Below the pieces are notes generated by a model that was given only the letters and a program-made list of their open reading frames with translations, did not search any database and was not told the origin of the DNA. The position numbers and the translations under genes were made by a program. A stretch of DNA of 64,000 nucleotides from Mytilus californianus. Taxonomy: Eukaryota; Mollusca; Bivalvia; Mytilida; Mytilidae. The DNA lies in contig NW_026262738.1 of assembly GCF_021869535.1 (NCBI RefSeq), forward strand, positions 1-64,000, in the 5' to 3' direction. The first letter of the stretch is position 1. The number at the start of each line of letters is the position of its first letter. Positions 13,801 to 26,035 of this stretch are shown piece by piece.

Positions 13801-16800
13801 AAAAAATTCTGAGGCAATACTTTTTTCCACACTAGGTGCAAATGAAAGTTGGGACCCTTAGGCATGCTTGACTGAAAAATCCAGGTGGGGTATAGCACGG
13901 ATTTTTTTTTAAATTGATCCAAAGTTGGGGTCCGGCACCCTACCCTACCCTAACTTTCAAAGTTTATAAAAAAAATTCTGAGGCAATACTTTTTTCCACA
14001 CTAGGTGCAAATGAAAGTTGGGACCCTTAGGCATGCTTGACTGAAAAATCCAGGTGGGGTATAGCACGGATTTTTTTTTAAATTGATCCAAAGTTGGGGT
14101 CCGGCACCCTACCCTACCCTAACTTTCAAAGTTTATAAAAAAAATTCTGAGGCAATACTTTTTTCCACACTAGGTGCAAATGAAAGTTGGGACCCTTAGG
14201 CATGCTTGACTGAAAAATCCAGGTGGGGTATAGCACGGATTTTTTTTTAAATTGATCCAAAGTTGGGGTCCGGCACCCTACCCTACCCTAACTTTCAAAG
14301 TTTATAAAAAAAATTCTGAGGCAATACTTTTTTCCACACTAGGTGCAAATGAAAGTTGGGACCCTTAGGCATGCTTGACTGAAAAATCCAGGTGGGGTAT
14401 AGCACGGATTTTTTTTTAAATTGATCCAAAGTTGGGGTCCGGCACCCTACCCTACCCTAACTTTCAAAGTTTATAAAAAAAATTCTGAGGCAATACTTTT
14501 TTCCACACTAGGTGCAAATGAAAGTTGGGACCCTTAGGCATGCTTGACTGAAAAATCCAGGTGGGGTATAGCACGGATTTTTTTTTAAATTGATCCAAAG
14601 TTGGGGTCCGGCACCCTACCCTACCCTAACTTTCAAAGTTTATAAAAAAAATTCTGAGGCAATACTTTTTTCCACACTAGGTGCAAATGAAAGTTGGGAC
14701 CCTTAGGCATGCTTGACTGAAAAATCCAGGTGGGGTATAGCACGGATTTGTTTTTAAATTGATCCAAAGTTGGGGTCCGGCACCCTACCCTACCCTAACT
14801 TTCAAAGTTTATAAAAAAAATTCTGAGGCAATACTTTTTTCCACACTAGGTGCAAATGAAAGTTGGGACCCTTAGGCATGCTTGACTGAAAAATCCAGGT
14901 GGGGTATAGCACGGATTTTTTTTTAAATTGATCCAAAGTTGGGGTCCGGCACCCTACCCTACCCTAACTTTCAAAGTTTATAAAAAAAATTCTGAGGCAA
15001 TACTTTTTTCCACACTAGGTGCAAATGAAAGTTGGGACCCTTAGGCATGCTTGACTGAAAAATCCAGGTGGGGTATAGCACGGATTTTTTTTTAAATTGA
15101 TCCAAAGTTGGGGTCCGGCACCCTACCCTACCCTAACTTTCAAAGTTTATAAAAAAAATTCTGAGGCAATACTTTTTTCCACACTAGGTGCAAATGAAAG
15201 TTGGGACCCTTAGGCATGCTTGACTGAAAAATCCAGGTGGGGTATAGCACGGATTTTTTTTTAAATTGATCCAAAGTTGGGGTCCGGCACCCTACCCTAC
15301 CCTAACTTTCAAAGTTTATAAAAAAAATTCTGAGGCAATACTTTTTTCCACACTAGGTGCAAATGAAAGTTGGGACCCTTAGGCATGCTTGACTGAAAAA
15401 TCCAGGTGGGGTATAGCACGGATTTTTTTTTAAATTGATCCAAAGTTGGGGTCCGGCACCCTACCCTACCCTAACTTTCAAAGTTTATAAAAAAAATTCT
15501 GAGGCAATACTTTTTTCCACACTAGGTGCAAATGAAAGTTGGGACCCTTAGGCATGCTTGACTGAAAAATCCAGGTGGGGTATAGCACGGATTTTTTTTT
15601 AAATTGATCCAAAGTTGGGGTCCGGCACCCTACCCTACCCTAACTTTCAAAGTTTATAAAAAAAATTCTGAGGCAATACTTTTTTCCACACTAGGTGCAA
15701 ATGAAAGTTGGGACCCTTAGGCATGCTTGACTGAAAAATCCAGGTGGGGTATAGCACGGATTTTTTTTTAAATTGATCCAAAGTTGGGGTCCGGCACCCT
15801 ACCCTACCCTAACTTTCAAAGTTTATAAAAAAAATTCTGAGGCAATACTTTTTTCCACACTAGGTGCAAATGAAAGTTGGGACCCTTAGGCATGCTTGAC
15901 TGAAAAATCCAGGTGGGGTATAGCACGGATTTTTTTTTAAATTGATCCAAAGTTGGGGTCCGGCACCCTACCCTACCCTAACTTTCAAAGTTTATAAAAA
16001 AAATTCTGAGGCAATACTTTTTTCCACACTAGGTGCAAATGAAAGTTGGGACCCTTAGGCATGCTTGACTGAAAAATCCAGGTGGGGTATAGCACGGATT
16101 TTTTTTTTAAATTGATCCAAAGTTGGGGTCCGGCACCCTACCCTACCCTAACTTTCAAAGTTTATAAAAATAATTCTGAGGCAATACTTTTTTCCACACT
16201 AGGTGCAAATGAAAGTTGGGACCCTTAGGCATGCTTGACTGAAAAATCCAGGTGGGGTATAGCACGGATTTTTTTTTAAATTGATCCAAAGTTGGGGTCC
16301 GGCACCCTACCCTACCCTAACTTTCAAAGTTTATAAAAAAAATTCTGAGGCAATACTTTTTTCCACACTAGGTGCAAATGAAAGTTGGGACCCTTAGGCA
16401 TGCTTGACTGAAAAATCCAGGTGGGGTATAGCACGGATTTTTTTTTAAATTGATCCAAAGTTGGGGTCCGGCACCCTACCCTACCCTAACTTTCAAAGTT
16501 TATAAAAAAAATTCTGAGGCAATACTTTTTTCCACACTAGGTGCAAATGAAAGTTGGGACCCTTAGGCATGCTTGACTGAAAAATCCAGGTGGGGTATAG
16601 CACGGATTTTTTTTTAAATTGATCCAAAGTTGGGGTCCGGCACCCTACCCTACCCTAACTTTCAAAGTTTATAAAAAAAATTCTGAGGCAATACTTTTTT
16701 CCACACTAGGTGCAAATGAAAGTTGGGACCCTTAGGCATGCTTGACTGAAAAATCCAGGTGGGGTATAGCACGGATTTTTTTTTAAATTGATCCAAAGTT

Positions 16801-19155
16801 GGGGTCCGGCACCCTACCCTACCCTAACTTTCAAAGTTTATAAAAAAAATTCTGAGGCAATACTTTTTTCCACACTAGGTGCAAATGAAAGTTGGGACCC
16901 TTAGGCATGCTTGACTGAAAAATCCAGGTGGGGTATAGCACGGATTTTTTTTTAAATTGATCCAAAGTTGGGGTCCGGCACCCTACCCTACCCTAACTTT
17001 CAAAGTTTATAAAAAAAATTCTGAGGCAATACTTTTTTCCACACTAGGTGCAAATGAAAGTTGGGACCCTTAGGCATGCTTGACTGAAAAATCCAGGTGG
17101 GGTATAGCACGGATTTTTTTTTAAATTGATCCAAAGTTGGGGTCCGGCACCCTACCCTACCCTAACTTTCAAAGTTTATAAAAAAAATTCTGAGGCAATA
17201 CTTTTTTCCACACTAGGTGCAAATGAAAGTTGGGACCCTTAGGCATGCTTGACTGAAAAATCCAGGTGGGGTATAGCACGGATTTTTTTTTAAATTGATC
17301 CAAAGTTGGGGTCCGGCACCCTACCCTACCCTAACTTTCAAAGTTTATAAAAAAAATTCTGAGGCAATACTTTTTTCCACACTAGGTGCAAATGAAAGTT
17401 GGGACCCTTAGGCATGCTTGACTGAAAAATCCAGGTGGGGTATAGCACGGATTTTTTTTTAAATTGATCCAAAGTTGGGGTCCGGCACCCTACCCTACCC
17501 TAACTTTCAAAGTTTATAAAAAAAATTCTGAGGCAATACTTTTTTCCACACTAGGTGCAAATGAAAGTTGGGACCCTTAGGCATGCTTGACTGAAAAATC
17601 CAGGTGGGGTATAGCACGGATTTTTTTTTAAATTGATCCAAAGTTGGGGTCCGGCACCCTACCCTACCCTAACTTTCAAAGTTTATAAAAAAAATTCTGA
17701 GGCAATACTTTTTTCCACACTAGGTGCAAATGAAAGTTGGGACCCTTAGGCATGCTTGACTGAAAAATCCAGGTGGGGTATAGCACGGATTTTTTTTTAA
17801 ATTGATCCAAAGTTGGGGTCCGGCACCCTACCCTACCCTAACTTTCAAAGTTTATAAAAAAAATTCTGAGGCAATACTTTTTTCCACACTAGGTGCAAAT
17901 GAAAGTTGGGACCCTTAGGCATGCTTGACTGAAAAATCCAGGTGGGGTATAGCACGGATTTTTTTTTAAATTGATCCAAAGTTGGGGTCCGGCACCCTAC
18001 CCTACCCTAACTTTCAAAGTTTATAAAAAAAATTCTGAGGCAATACTTTTTTCCACACTAGGTGCAAATGAAAGTTGGGACCCTTAGGCATGCTTGACTG
18101 AAAAATCCAGGTGGGGTATAGCACGGATTTTTTTTTAAATTGATCCAAAGTTGGGGTCCGGCACCCTACCCTACCCTAACTTTCAAAGTTTATAAAAAAA
18201 ATTCTGAGGCAATACTTTTTTCCACACTAGGTGCAAATGAAAGTTGGGACCCTTAGGCATGCTTGACTGAAAAATCCAGGTGGGGTATAGCACGGATTTT
18301 TTTTTTAATTGATCCAAAGTTGGGGTCCGGCACCCTACCCTACCCTAACTTTCAAAGTTTATAAAAAAAATTCTGAGGCAATACTTTTTTCCACACTAGG
18401 TGCAAATGAAAGTTGGGACCCTTAGGCATGCTTGACTGAAAAATCCAGGTGGGGTATAGCACGGATTTTTTTTTAAATTGATCCAAAGTTGGGGTCCGGC
18501 ACCCTACCCTGCCCTAACTTTCAAAGTTTATAAAAAAAATTCTGAGGCAATACTTTTTTCCACACTAGGTGCAAATGAAAGTTGGGACCCTTAGGCATGC
18601 TTGACTGAAAAATCCAGGTGGGGTATAGCACGGATTTTTTTTTAAATTGATCCAAAGTTGGGGTCCGGCACCCTACCCTACCCTAACTTTCAAAGTTTAT
18701 AAAAAAAATTCTGAGGCAATACTTTTTTCCACACTAGGTGCAAATGAAAGTTGGGACCCTTAGGCATGCTTGACTGAAAAATCCAGGTGGGGTATAGCAC
18801 GGATTTTTTTTTAAATTGATCCAAAGTTGGGGTCCGGCACCCTACCCTACCCTAACTTTCAAAGTTTATAAAAAAAATTCTGAGGCAATACTTTTTTCCA
18901 CACTAGGTGCAAATGAAAGTTGGGACCCTTAGGCATGCTTGACTGAAAAATCCAGGTGGGGTATAGCACGGATTTTTTTTTAAATTGATCCAAAGTTGGG
19001 GTCCGGCACCCTACCCTACCCTAACTTTCAAAGTTTATAAAAAAAATTCTGAGGCAATACTTTTTTCCACACTAGGTGCAAATGAAAGTTGGGACCCTTA
19101 GGCATGCTTGATTGAAAAATCCAGGTGGGGTATAGCATGGATTTTTTTTTTAATT
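7881..19155. repeat. Satellite array, 169-bp unit, ~67 copies, highly uniform
   Basis: The landmark attctgaggcaatac occurs at 7884, 8053, 8225, 8395, 8564 and so on to 19046. That distance of 11162 bp corresponds to 66 periods of 169 bp, and a truncated final unit follows. Each unit holds an oligo-A/oligo-T pair, a GCATGC palindrome and a triple CCCTA run (ccctaccctaccctaac). Copies are almost identical. Differences are mostly single-copy substitutions or changes in the length of the T run, for example at 8978, 10087, 10810, 12329, 13595 (1-nt loss), 14749 and 18509. No open frame of useful length crosses it. The low divergence means recent amplification or active homogenisation. I saw no obvious higher-order repeat. 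Both outer units are slightly divergent, as is usual at array edges. Confidence 0.97.
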
Positions 19156-19555
19156 TGTTATATAATTAATAAGTTATGTCCTTGCACACCATACTTTGAT
19201 TACTAAAAATAAACCCTGCGTGTCATCAAAACTAAGCGAAACCCACTGTTACTGAAAAAGAATGATTCGCCAAAACAGATTTGTTTGACATGAAAGTATT
19301 AAAAGTACGAACTAAACTTTGTATTCTCCAAGCGTACAAATATTTTTACTTTTTAGGAACTATTTGCCGAGAATATGGAAAGCTATTTCGCACAATATCG
19401 CACAAACATTTTCTGATGGCAAAGTCGATACCATGTAACAAGAAAATTTAGGCAACATTTAAATAATGTCATTTTTCAGTGTTGACAGTTGAAGTTAAGT
19501 CTTTATGCGTGCAGCACCTGCACGATGTTAAAAGCACATACTATTGTTTATTAAA

Positions 19556-19605
19556 ATATTGAACAGGAAATGAAATTTTCATATTGAACAGGAAATGAAA
19601 TTTTC
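19556..19605 (+). repeat. 25-bp perfect tandem duplication
   Basis: Two adjacent identical copies of a 25-base word that begins atattgaacaggaaatgaaa and ends attttc. Confidence 0.9.
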
Positions 19606-19737
19606 AAATTCATTGAAAAGTGTTTTCGACGGCTAAATTGAAGTTAAAACAGATATTGTAGTGGTAATATAAAATTGAAAAGTTTTAGTTAGTTTGAATC
19701 TTATGCAACTTTTGGGTTTATAGACATACCTGAAAAC

Positions 19738-19782
19738 TGGCTGCTAGCGGAGTGGCTGCTAGCGAGTGGCTGCTAGCTTGAG
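19738..19782 (+). repeat. Three-copy ~15-bp minisatellite
   Basis: Three adjacent copies of tggctgctagc followed by a variable ggag, gag or ttgag tail. Each holds the palindrome GCTAGC. Confidence 0.85.
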
Positions 19783-20050
19783 TCTAGCTAATATCTGTAG
19801 ATATTAGGTGACACAACAGAACAAAGAACATGTAGGAATTGTATATGTTTCCTGATTGTGAGTATGAATGTATATCATGTAATATTTTAGTGAGGAATTA
19901 TCCTTTTTTTAATTTACAGTTTAAATCAAATGATACATTTGAGTTACAACTAAATTTTATTTAACAGCCAATATTTTGATCTGGCCTTTTACATCAAATA
20001 CTATTTCATTATGTCAGGGAAATTTTCAAATAAAATGCCTTTAAAAGTTT

Positions 20051-20640
20051 TTAAGGTTCATGTGGACCCTTTGGCTAAAATGGATGCATTTTCACCTCAA
20101 AATTTACTCTGAGGACAGACAAACCTGCGCATCTGGAAAAGTTTTAAGGCATAGCATGCCCTAGATAAATAAACTTCTAATGCATTGTATGTTTTAGAAA
20201 ATTTAAAACTTAACTGGATTTAGCAGTGCACTTTTTTTCGTCCCTGCAGAAGATGATAAAATTAACAAACAGTTGAGTTTCACTTGATATGGTCCACTCA
20301 GGTACACAGTTTAAATCACCAATTACTGTCAGGTATCTATTGTCCATCTATTGTCCATGTCAATCAAAACAGTTCACTTCAATTATTACCTGTGGGGAAG
20401 TTCTCAAACCTCTTTCCCAACTTTGTTTATTTTGGCACCTTCTGGTGGAATGAAAAAAAGTGTACTGCAAAATCCGGTTAAGTTTTTAATTTTCTAAAAC
20501 ATAAAATATATTTGAATTTTAGTTATCTAGGGCATGCTATGCCTTAAAACTTTTCCAGATGCACAGGTTTGTCTGTACTCAGAGTAAATTTTGAGGTGAA
20601 AATGCAGCCATTTTAGACGAAGGGTCCACATGAACCTTAA
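20051..20640. mobile_element. 582-bp palindromic MITE-like element flanked by TTAA
   Basis: The element body is 20055-20636. It begins GGTTCATGTGGACCCTT and ends with the reverse complement, and the tetranucleotide TTAA lies directly outside both ends (20051-20054 and 20637-20640). The arms pair for about 190 bp, with about five mismatches in the outer 115 bp, and enclose a spacer of about 200 bp. There is no transposase. TTAA duplications are typical of piggyBac-type and Kolobok-type transposons, so this is best called a non-autonomous element of that kind. Assignment to a superfamily would need a matching full-length element. The TTAA may partly belong to the inverted repeat itself. The 65-codon frame inside it is a chance frame. 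Confidence 0.8.
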
Positions 20641-21612
20641 TATGTTCAAAACTTAAATTAAATTCCTGTTTTTTTTAATTTTTTTTATTTTATCGGAATA
20701 TTGGAAATAACTATTCTTCCAAACTGCTGATCCAGTAATCAAAGTTTTTGAAAGCTAAATATTAAGTTGTTGTTTTTTTTATTTCAAAGCTTTTTTTTTC
20801 TTTTTTTGCAAATGCTTTGATATTGTTTAATTATTTAGTAATTTGAAGAATATTTTCATAATAACATTCACGGTACCAATTTTACTGCACAGTAAACTTC
20901 AACTTATTTAGAGTTTTTTCTTTGTTTCACAATTCAACTTTTAGTCACTGTGTGATAAATCCTTTCAATCTGATAAATGTGCTTCGGGGCAGTTGTAACT
21001 CATTTATAGAAGGTCTTTGTTTTGAACTGTAAATAGACCCAAATAATAGGATAATCCCTTACTAAGAACATGATTTGCATTCATTCTTCACAACTAAGAG
21101 GCATCAGATCCTACAATTTAATTGGTTGAGAGCACTTTGCTATATTCTAAGTTATTTAAACAAGCGGATAAGAAAACAAATATGTAAATGAAGAATTTTG
21201 TTCACTATCGAAAAGTCATATTTCCCTCGGGCCATGCCCTCGTGAAACATGAATTTTCTTGAGTGAACAACTCTTCATATCTCTCAATGGCAAGGGAAAT
21301 AAATGTATGTTGTCGAATATTTGCATTCATAAATGTAGTACTACGTCACATAACAATAACAATAAGTTACTGACAGACAGACAAATTATTCTTTTGGTGA
21401 ACAAGACTGCATCCATAGACAACATATTAGGGATCCGACTGCAAAAATTGCAAGATCTAAGCGAATATTCCGAAACATACAGTAGAGGAAAAAAAGTCTC
21501 TCTGAATTTCAAAATTTTTTAACTGAACTTAATTTCATTTTAATGTGAAATGTAGTCTTTGCAAATTATAACATATTACATAATTATAGATATTTTTTAT
21601 ATTTCCTTTTAG
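20641..21612. other. Gene-free AT-rich DNA
   Basis: Long T and A runs. The overlapping open frames at about 21259-21522 on both strands resemble no protein I know and are taken as chance. Confidence 0.45.
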
Positions 21613-21689
21613 TCATTGAAAAGTAAAAGGAGGTCAAAAGAAAAAGTGAAGGCAAGAAGCAAAAGACGTCGTATGCTGGAGAAACAAAA
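21613..21689 (+). CDS. Possible internal exon coding a very basic peptide
   Basis: The stretch is bounded by a pyrimidine-rich acceptor (tatttccttttag) and a good donor (gtaagagt). One frame is open throughout its 77 bases and reads SLKSKRRSKEKVKARSKRRR followed by MLEKQ. The peptide is about half lysine or arginine and resembles a nuclear-localisation or nucleic-acid-binding segment, but I recognise no family. The other frames are closed by the donor or by early stops. No partner exon was found within several kilobases on the plus strand, and bivalve introns can be long. Alternatives are a decayed exon or a chance open purine-rich stretch. The splice-site quality is the main support. Confidence 0.3.
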
Positions 21690-21954
21690 GTAAGAGTCAA
21701 CATCAAACATATTTATATTTCCACCAACAAAATATCACTTTAATATTGTGGCTTATGATAAATCAATTCATTGAATTGAAAAATGATACTTAAGTAATAA
21801 TCATACATCCACTCTCTCCTGAATAGAACATGGTTTGTCTGTTCATCTGTCACACCAACCTCCTGTTGGTCTAATTTTACGAAACGAACGTCATAGAATG
21901 TGAGACATAGGGATTTCAATCCAGTAAAGGTGTATACTATTCGTATAATGCTTT

Positions 21955-22110
21955 ATATTTCAGAGGGAAAAGACCTGGATGCTTCATACCTTGTATACAA
22001 ATGCCTTATGTTATAAATTTCCTATCTGAAAAATGTCCATAGTCCTTGGCTTCATTGTCATGGTTCAGTGACTACTTAAAAAAACTATATATACTTTGTT
22101 CGACTATTAT
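21955..22110 (+). repeat. Bivalve repeat family E, 5' fragment
   Basis: The words gacctggatgcttcatacct, tgtatacaaatgccttatgt and tcatggttcagtgac match the start of the longer copy at 22438-23075. It is a partial copy of the same element, about 480 bp upstream. Confidence 0.7.
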
Positions 22111-22437
22111 TTTATCCGATTTTGAGGAAGACTTTTCAAATTGGATTAATTTGTTTTCCATTTCAAGATATTTTTATTCAGATTAATTTGATTGTATGGT
22201 AACATAACCTACATATTTTCAACCACATGACTGTATTTATAAACATAAGCACATATTGACACAATTTATGTTTTATAATTAAGTGTTTGTTTGTCATTTA
22301 CGCGACACTTTAGGTTTGGCTAAAAAAGGGTATACAACCAAACACTTAAGACAGTAAAATACAATATATACCATAAAACTATTTTGTATTATATCATGTC
22401 TATATAACTAATTCAAAACTATTTAAAGCTTTATACT
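22111..22437. other. Gene-free AT-rich DNA between two family E copies
   Basis: No gene or further repeat recognised. Confidence 0.4.
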
Positions 22438-23075
22438 TCAGAAGGTGGAAAACCTGGATGCTTCATACCTTGAATGCAGATACCGTATGTTACGAAGTCC
22501 TTTACGTCATTTTCATGGTTCAGCGACAGTTTGGACAAAAATTATAGTTTTTTGTCATGGGTATTTCTCATTTATCATGAGTAATAGGATAACTATATCT
22601 GGTATATGGGTTCCTTATAACGTCTACATGTCCATCAGACAGGGTTCACCTGACGATGACCTCGACCTCATTTCATGAATCAGTGATCAAGGTTAAAGTA
22701 ACGTAATTTGGTCCGTTTCTCAGATACTCTAAACAGTAGGTCAACAAATGTTTGGTGTATGGAATGATTGTAAGCGGTACATGTCAGTCTGGCAGGTTTT
22801 ACCTGACCTTGACCTCATTTTCATGGTTCATTGATTATGTTAAGTTTTTGTGTTTTCGTCTCTTTTTCAAATACTAACAGCAATAGGTCAGCTATATTTT
22901 GTGTATAAAATAATTTGAAGGTGTACATGTCTGTCTTACAGGTATCATCTGATCTTGACCTTTTTGTCATGCATCTTTAAAAATGTTAAGTTAGTAGTAA
23001 CACCTTTATCTTTAAGACTTGCAACATAACATCAATGGTCAGTAAAACAGGCGAGACATTTCAGCGTGTGCACTC
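22438..23075 (+). repeat. Bivalve repeat family E with internal ~150-bp repeats
   Basis: Three consecutive sub-units share tgaccttgacctcatttt, catggttcattgat, aataggtca, tttggtgtatggaatgattg and gtacatgtc. The copy ends in ggcgagacatttcagcgtgt gcactcttg, an end I recall from the same repeat in other bivalves. The 77-codon open frame at 22445-22678 lies wholly inside it and is not a gene. Confidence 0.75.
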
Positions 23076-23868
23076 TTGTTATTTTTATTAAATTGCTTTG
23101 TTATCGAACATTTTCAAAGATAATTATAAATTACATATTATAACTTCACCAAAATGAGGTAACAATTAGTCCATAATTTTTTTCCGAATTGTATTTTGAC
23201 TTGTTGGTCGGTTATTTAAGTAAAGGTGGCGAAAATTTTAAAAAATGTATCAACTAATCAAACTACTATATACCAAGACACTGATTATAAAAAAAAACCA
23301 TGAATATGGTCTTACATACTTATTGAGTGCATCCATTATCCAGTATGGAAATAACTGACTGAAAATATTAGTGTGCCTCTTGGTGAGATTCCAGTTATAA
23401 CTTCAAAGTGTCAAAACCCAGAGAAATTGTAGTCTCAAGACTGAAAAGTGGCTTGTGTATGTTGATTAAAAGTATCCAGGATGTCAGCACATTAAATATT
23501 ACGAGTAAGCTTGAATGGCTGTTTATGTAATCAATACTATTGTTACATATGAGTAAACACGTTATATATGCACAAATCGTTGGAAAAATATATGCTATAT
23601 TCTTAGTATATTCACGAATTGAGAGGACTCCGATTTTTACACGGTAAGCAGATGAACAAATCTCGTCAGTAGTTGTCTTATGTCCCACTGTTTCTTATCT
23701 GGAGAATTTGAACATGACAGCAGCTCTGTGATAGTTTTTTTTTTTATTTTACTCACAACTTTTATAAAACGAAACTCGTAACAATTCAGAGCCTGACATG
23801 TTGTATTGACACATGTCTATTGTTAAAGATAACTGTATGTTTCCACCTCGAAATCGTTTGTGTGTTTT
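23076..23868. other. Gene-free DNA
   Basis: The 97-codon minus-strand frame at 23395-23688 has no recognisable domain, no splice context and no repeat match. I treat it as chance. Confidence 0.4.
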
Positions 23869-24140
23869 TATGCCCTACCTAGATGTTTTTTGGTCTGTGC
23901 GTCCGTTCGTTCGTCCGTCCTTCCGTCCGTCCGTCTGTCCCGCTTCAGGTAAAAGTTTTTGGTCAAGGTAGTTTTTGATGAAGTTGAAGTCCAATCAACT
24001 TGAAACTTAGTTCACATGTTCCCTATGATATGATCTTTCTAATTTTAATGCCAAATTAGAGTTTTGACATCAATTTCACGGTCCACTGAACATAGAAAAT
24101 GATAGTGCGAGTGGGGTATCCGTGTACTATGGACACAATT
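23869..24140 (+). repeat. Bivalve repeat family F (near full copy)
   Basis: Landmarks are tatgccctacctagatgttt, the ccgttcgttcgtccgtcc run, cgcttcaggtaaaagttttt, ggtcaaggtagtttttgatg, ttgaaacttagttcacatgt, tccctatgatatgatctttc and gagtggggtatccgtgtact. This element is very common in mussels. Weaker copies lie at 54576-54760 and 61618-61870. Confidence 0.8.
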
Positions 24141-25359
24141 TTGTTTACTGTTGTGTTGCTGTCCTATTGAACGATGATGTATACTCAACGTGTCCTTCAA
24201 TTCACAACATTACTGTCAAGTGGTAGATAACCAGTGCATGTCTGTACATATATGAAATGTGCAATATCATTTACATGTATCAGACAATCAGAGATAATCG
24301 CCCCTTCGCTAAAGTGTTGACAGCAATAATCGATGTTCATCTTATGGATTTTGTTAAATTATTCATAGAAATGTGGTAAAAGCTCTGAAAAAGCATTGCA
24401 TGTTAAAGACAAAATTAAAATTAAAACAACACAATATAAAGTTCATGCGTCCGACGCGCTTTCCTGGATTTACCTTCACCAGGTTGATTCAAGTTCAAGA
24501 GCTGTATTATCAAAACTTCTTTTTTTGAAAACATATGATGAAATGGTAAACGCTTACAATTCTTTATAATTGATGGCGATTTTGGGCTAAATTTTGACCA
24601 TCACCCATTTCCAGAAGGATCAAAATTGACTTATTTTAAGTCAATGTTTTATCCAAGTTAAGGCTGCTGAGTTGTAAGAAAGACAAGCTCCCGATCTGTT
24701 TTCATCCTAGAAAATGTAATAAGTACACAACTCTTGGCGTTTTTTCAGGTTTAGGTAGAAGGCACCCACATTCGCTATTCGGTTTATTCATTCAATGCGT
24801 GTCGGCTGTTTTTCGTCGCACATGTATATACAATATTTATATTCCTCTCACTTTCGCAATTATGTTTTTTCCTATCTATATTCATCGACCTTGACGGATC
24901 CTTTTTAACTAGGTTAGTTTTTTCCTGTAATTTTGTAAGTACATGTTAGCTTGATAACAATGCCTTAACAACAACAGTTGATTCAAAACATCACGGCTTC
25001 TTTTATGTTTAGGGATACATATTGATTCAAAGGATGAAAAGCATTTGAGGCAATACTAAACTATTTTTTTCTTTTTGTGTATAGTATGTTTCTTTTGCCT
25101 TTTTACCAGAATACGTTTTCCAGTACTGTTTATGTCGATGCTCTATAACGTATTCTATACAATACAGCTAACTATTTAAAGTGTGGGTTGGCATGATTCC
25201 TTATTAGCTGTTTCATGTTTGCTTTCAGTAACTGCAAGCTTTCTTTTATACGGTATACTTGAATTAATTATCTATTTTATGTTTGTTATTTATTATACCG
25301 TTCATTAAGCGTAAATAAAGAACCCTGTATGTTCTATAATGATGAATTTTATACACTTT
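24141..25359. other. Gene-free DNA with a bivalve repeat motif at 24440-24500
   Basis: The word gcgctttcctggatttacct (about 24458) recurs near 25375 as cgctttccttgatttacttt and marks the edge of another dispersed repeat. No gene seen. Confidence 0.45.
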
Positions 25360-25600
25360 TTACATATAGTTTGTCCGTCACGCTTTCCTTGATTTACTTT
25401 CTTCAGGAGCACTCAAACCAAACAGTTTATTGTATAACAATGAGCAAAACACAAACTGCATAGTCAGCTATAAAAGGCCTCGACATGACAAATGTAAAAC
25501 AATTCAAACAAGAAAACTAACGGCCTGATTTTTGTAACAAAAACATGAACGAAAAACAAATATGATATACACAACAAACGACAACCACCAAAAACTTCAG
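25360..25600 (+). repeat. Family A middle segment joined to a repeat edge
   Basis: After cgctttccttgatttacttt cttcagg, family A begins in its middle with aatgagcaaaacacaaactg, catagtcagctataaaaggc, gaaaactaacggcctgattt and aacaaacgacaaccacc. Both ends are truncated. Confidence 0.75.
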
Positions 25601-25894
25601 ACAGGATTTTACCCATTTAATCTTTAAAACACCTAAACCTGTATGACTGTTTACCTTTTAATTCTCATGAAAAAAGTAGTATTGATCGACGAAAGTCACA
25701 CTTCCGGTGATGATTAAGTGTTCATTTTTCCTCTTCATAATTTTCATAAGGAAAATAAATAACAATTACATATATTGGGCTTGCTTTTTTTTATTTCATA
25801 AGAATTAATTCTACAGTTCATAGTACATTTGTGGCATTTTTCTATGTAACCGTTTTCTTTAAGGTTTACTCAAATTAATACATTTGGCGATCGT
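25601..25894. other. Short gene-free stretch left of the fold-back element
   Basis: No gene or repeat recognised. Confidence 0.4.
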
Positions 25895-25903
25895 TAATCT
25901 ATC
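25895..25903. repeat. Target-site duplication, left copy
   Basis: TAATCTATC, identical to the bases at 29169-29177, directly outside the left end of the fold-back element. Confidence 0.85.
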
Positions 25904-26035
25904 ACCGGGCTGAAGTACGTTCACTATTCACTATTCAAAATTCATGAATAGTGAACTGTGTTTTTTTGCATTATTCACTATTCAAGTTTATTCAAATTGA
26001 ATAACTTTAATATCTACTTGTATATATAAAAATAA

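Larger units (their letters stand above)
19156..20050. other. Gene-free DNA right of the satellite
   Basis: AT-rich unique-looking DNA with two small tandem duplications, listed separately. No gene seen. Confidence 0.45.

Noticed and set aside
7881..19155. CRISPR-like regular repeat
   Set aside because: There are no unique spacers. The whole 169-bp period is repeated, and the surrounding DNA is animal.
7881..19155. Telomeric array because of CCCTA runs
   Set aside because: The runs are three short CCCTA words inside a 169-bp unit, not a continuous TTAGGG/CCCTAA array.
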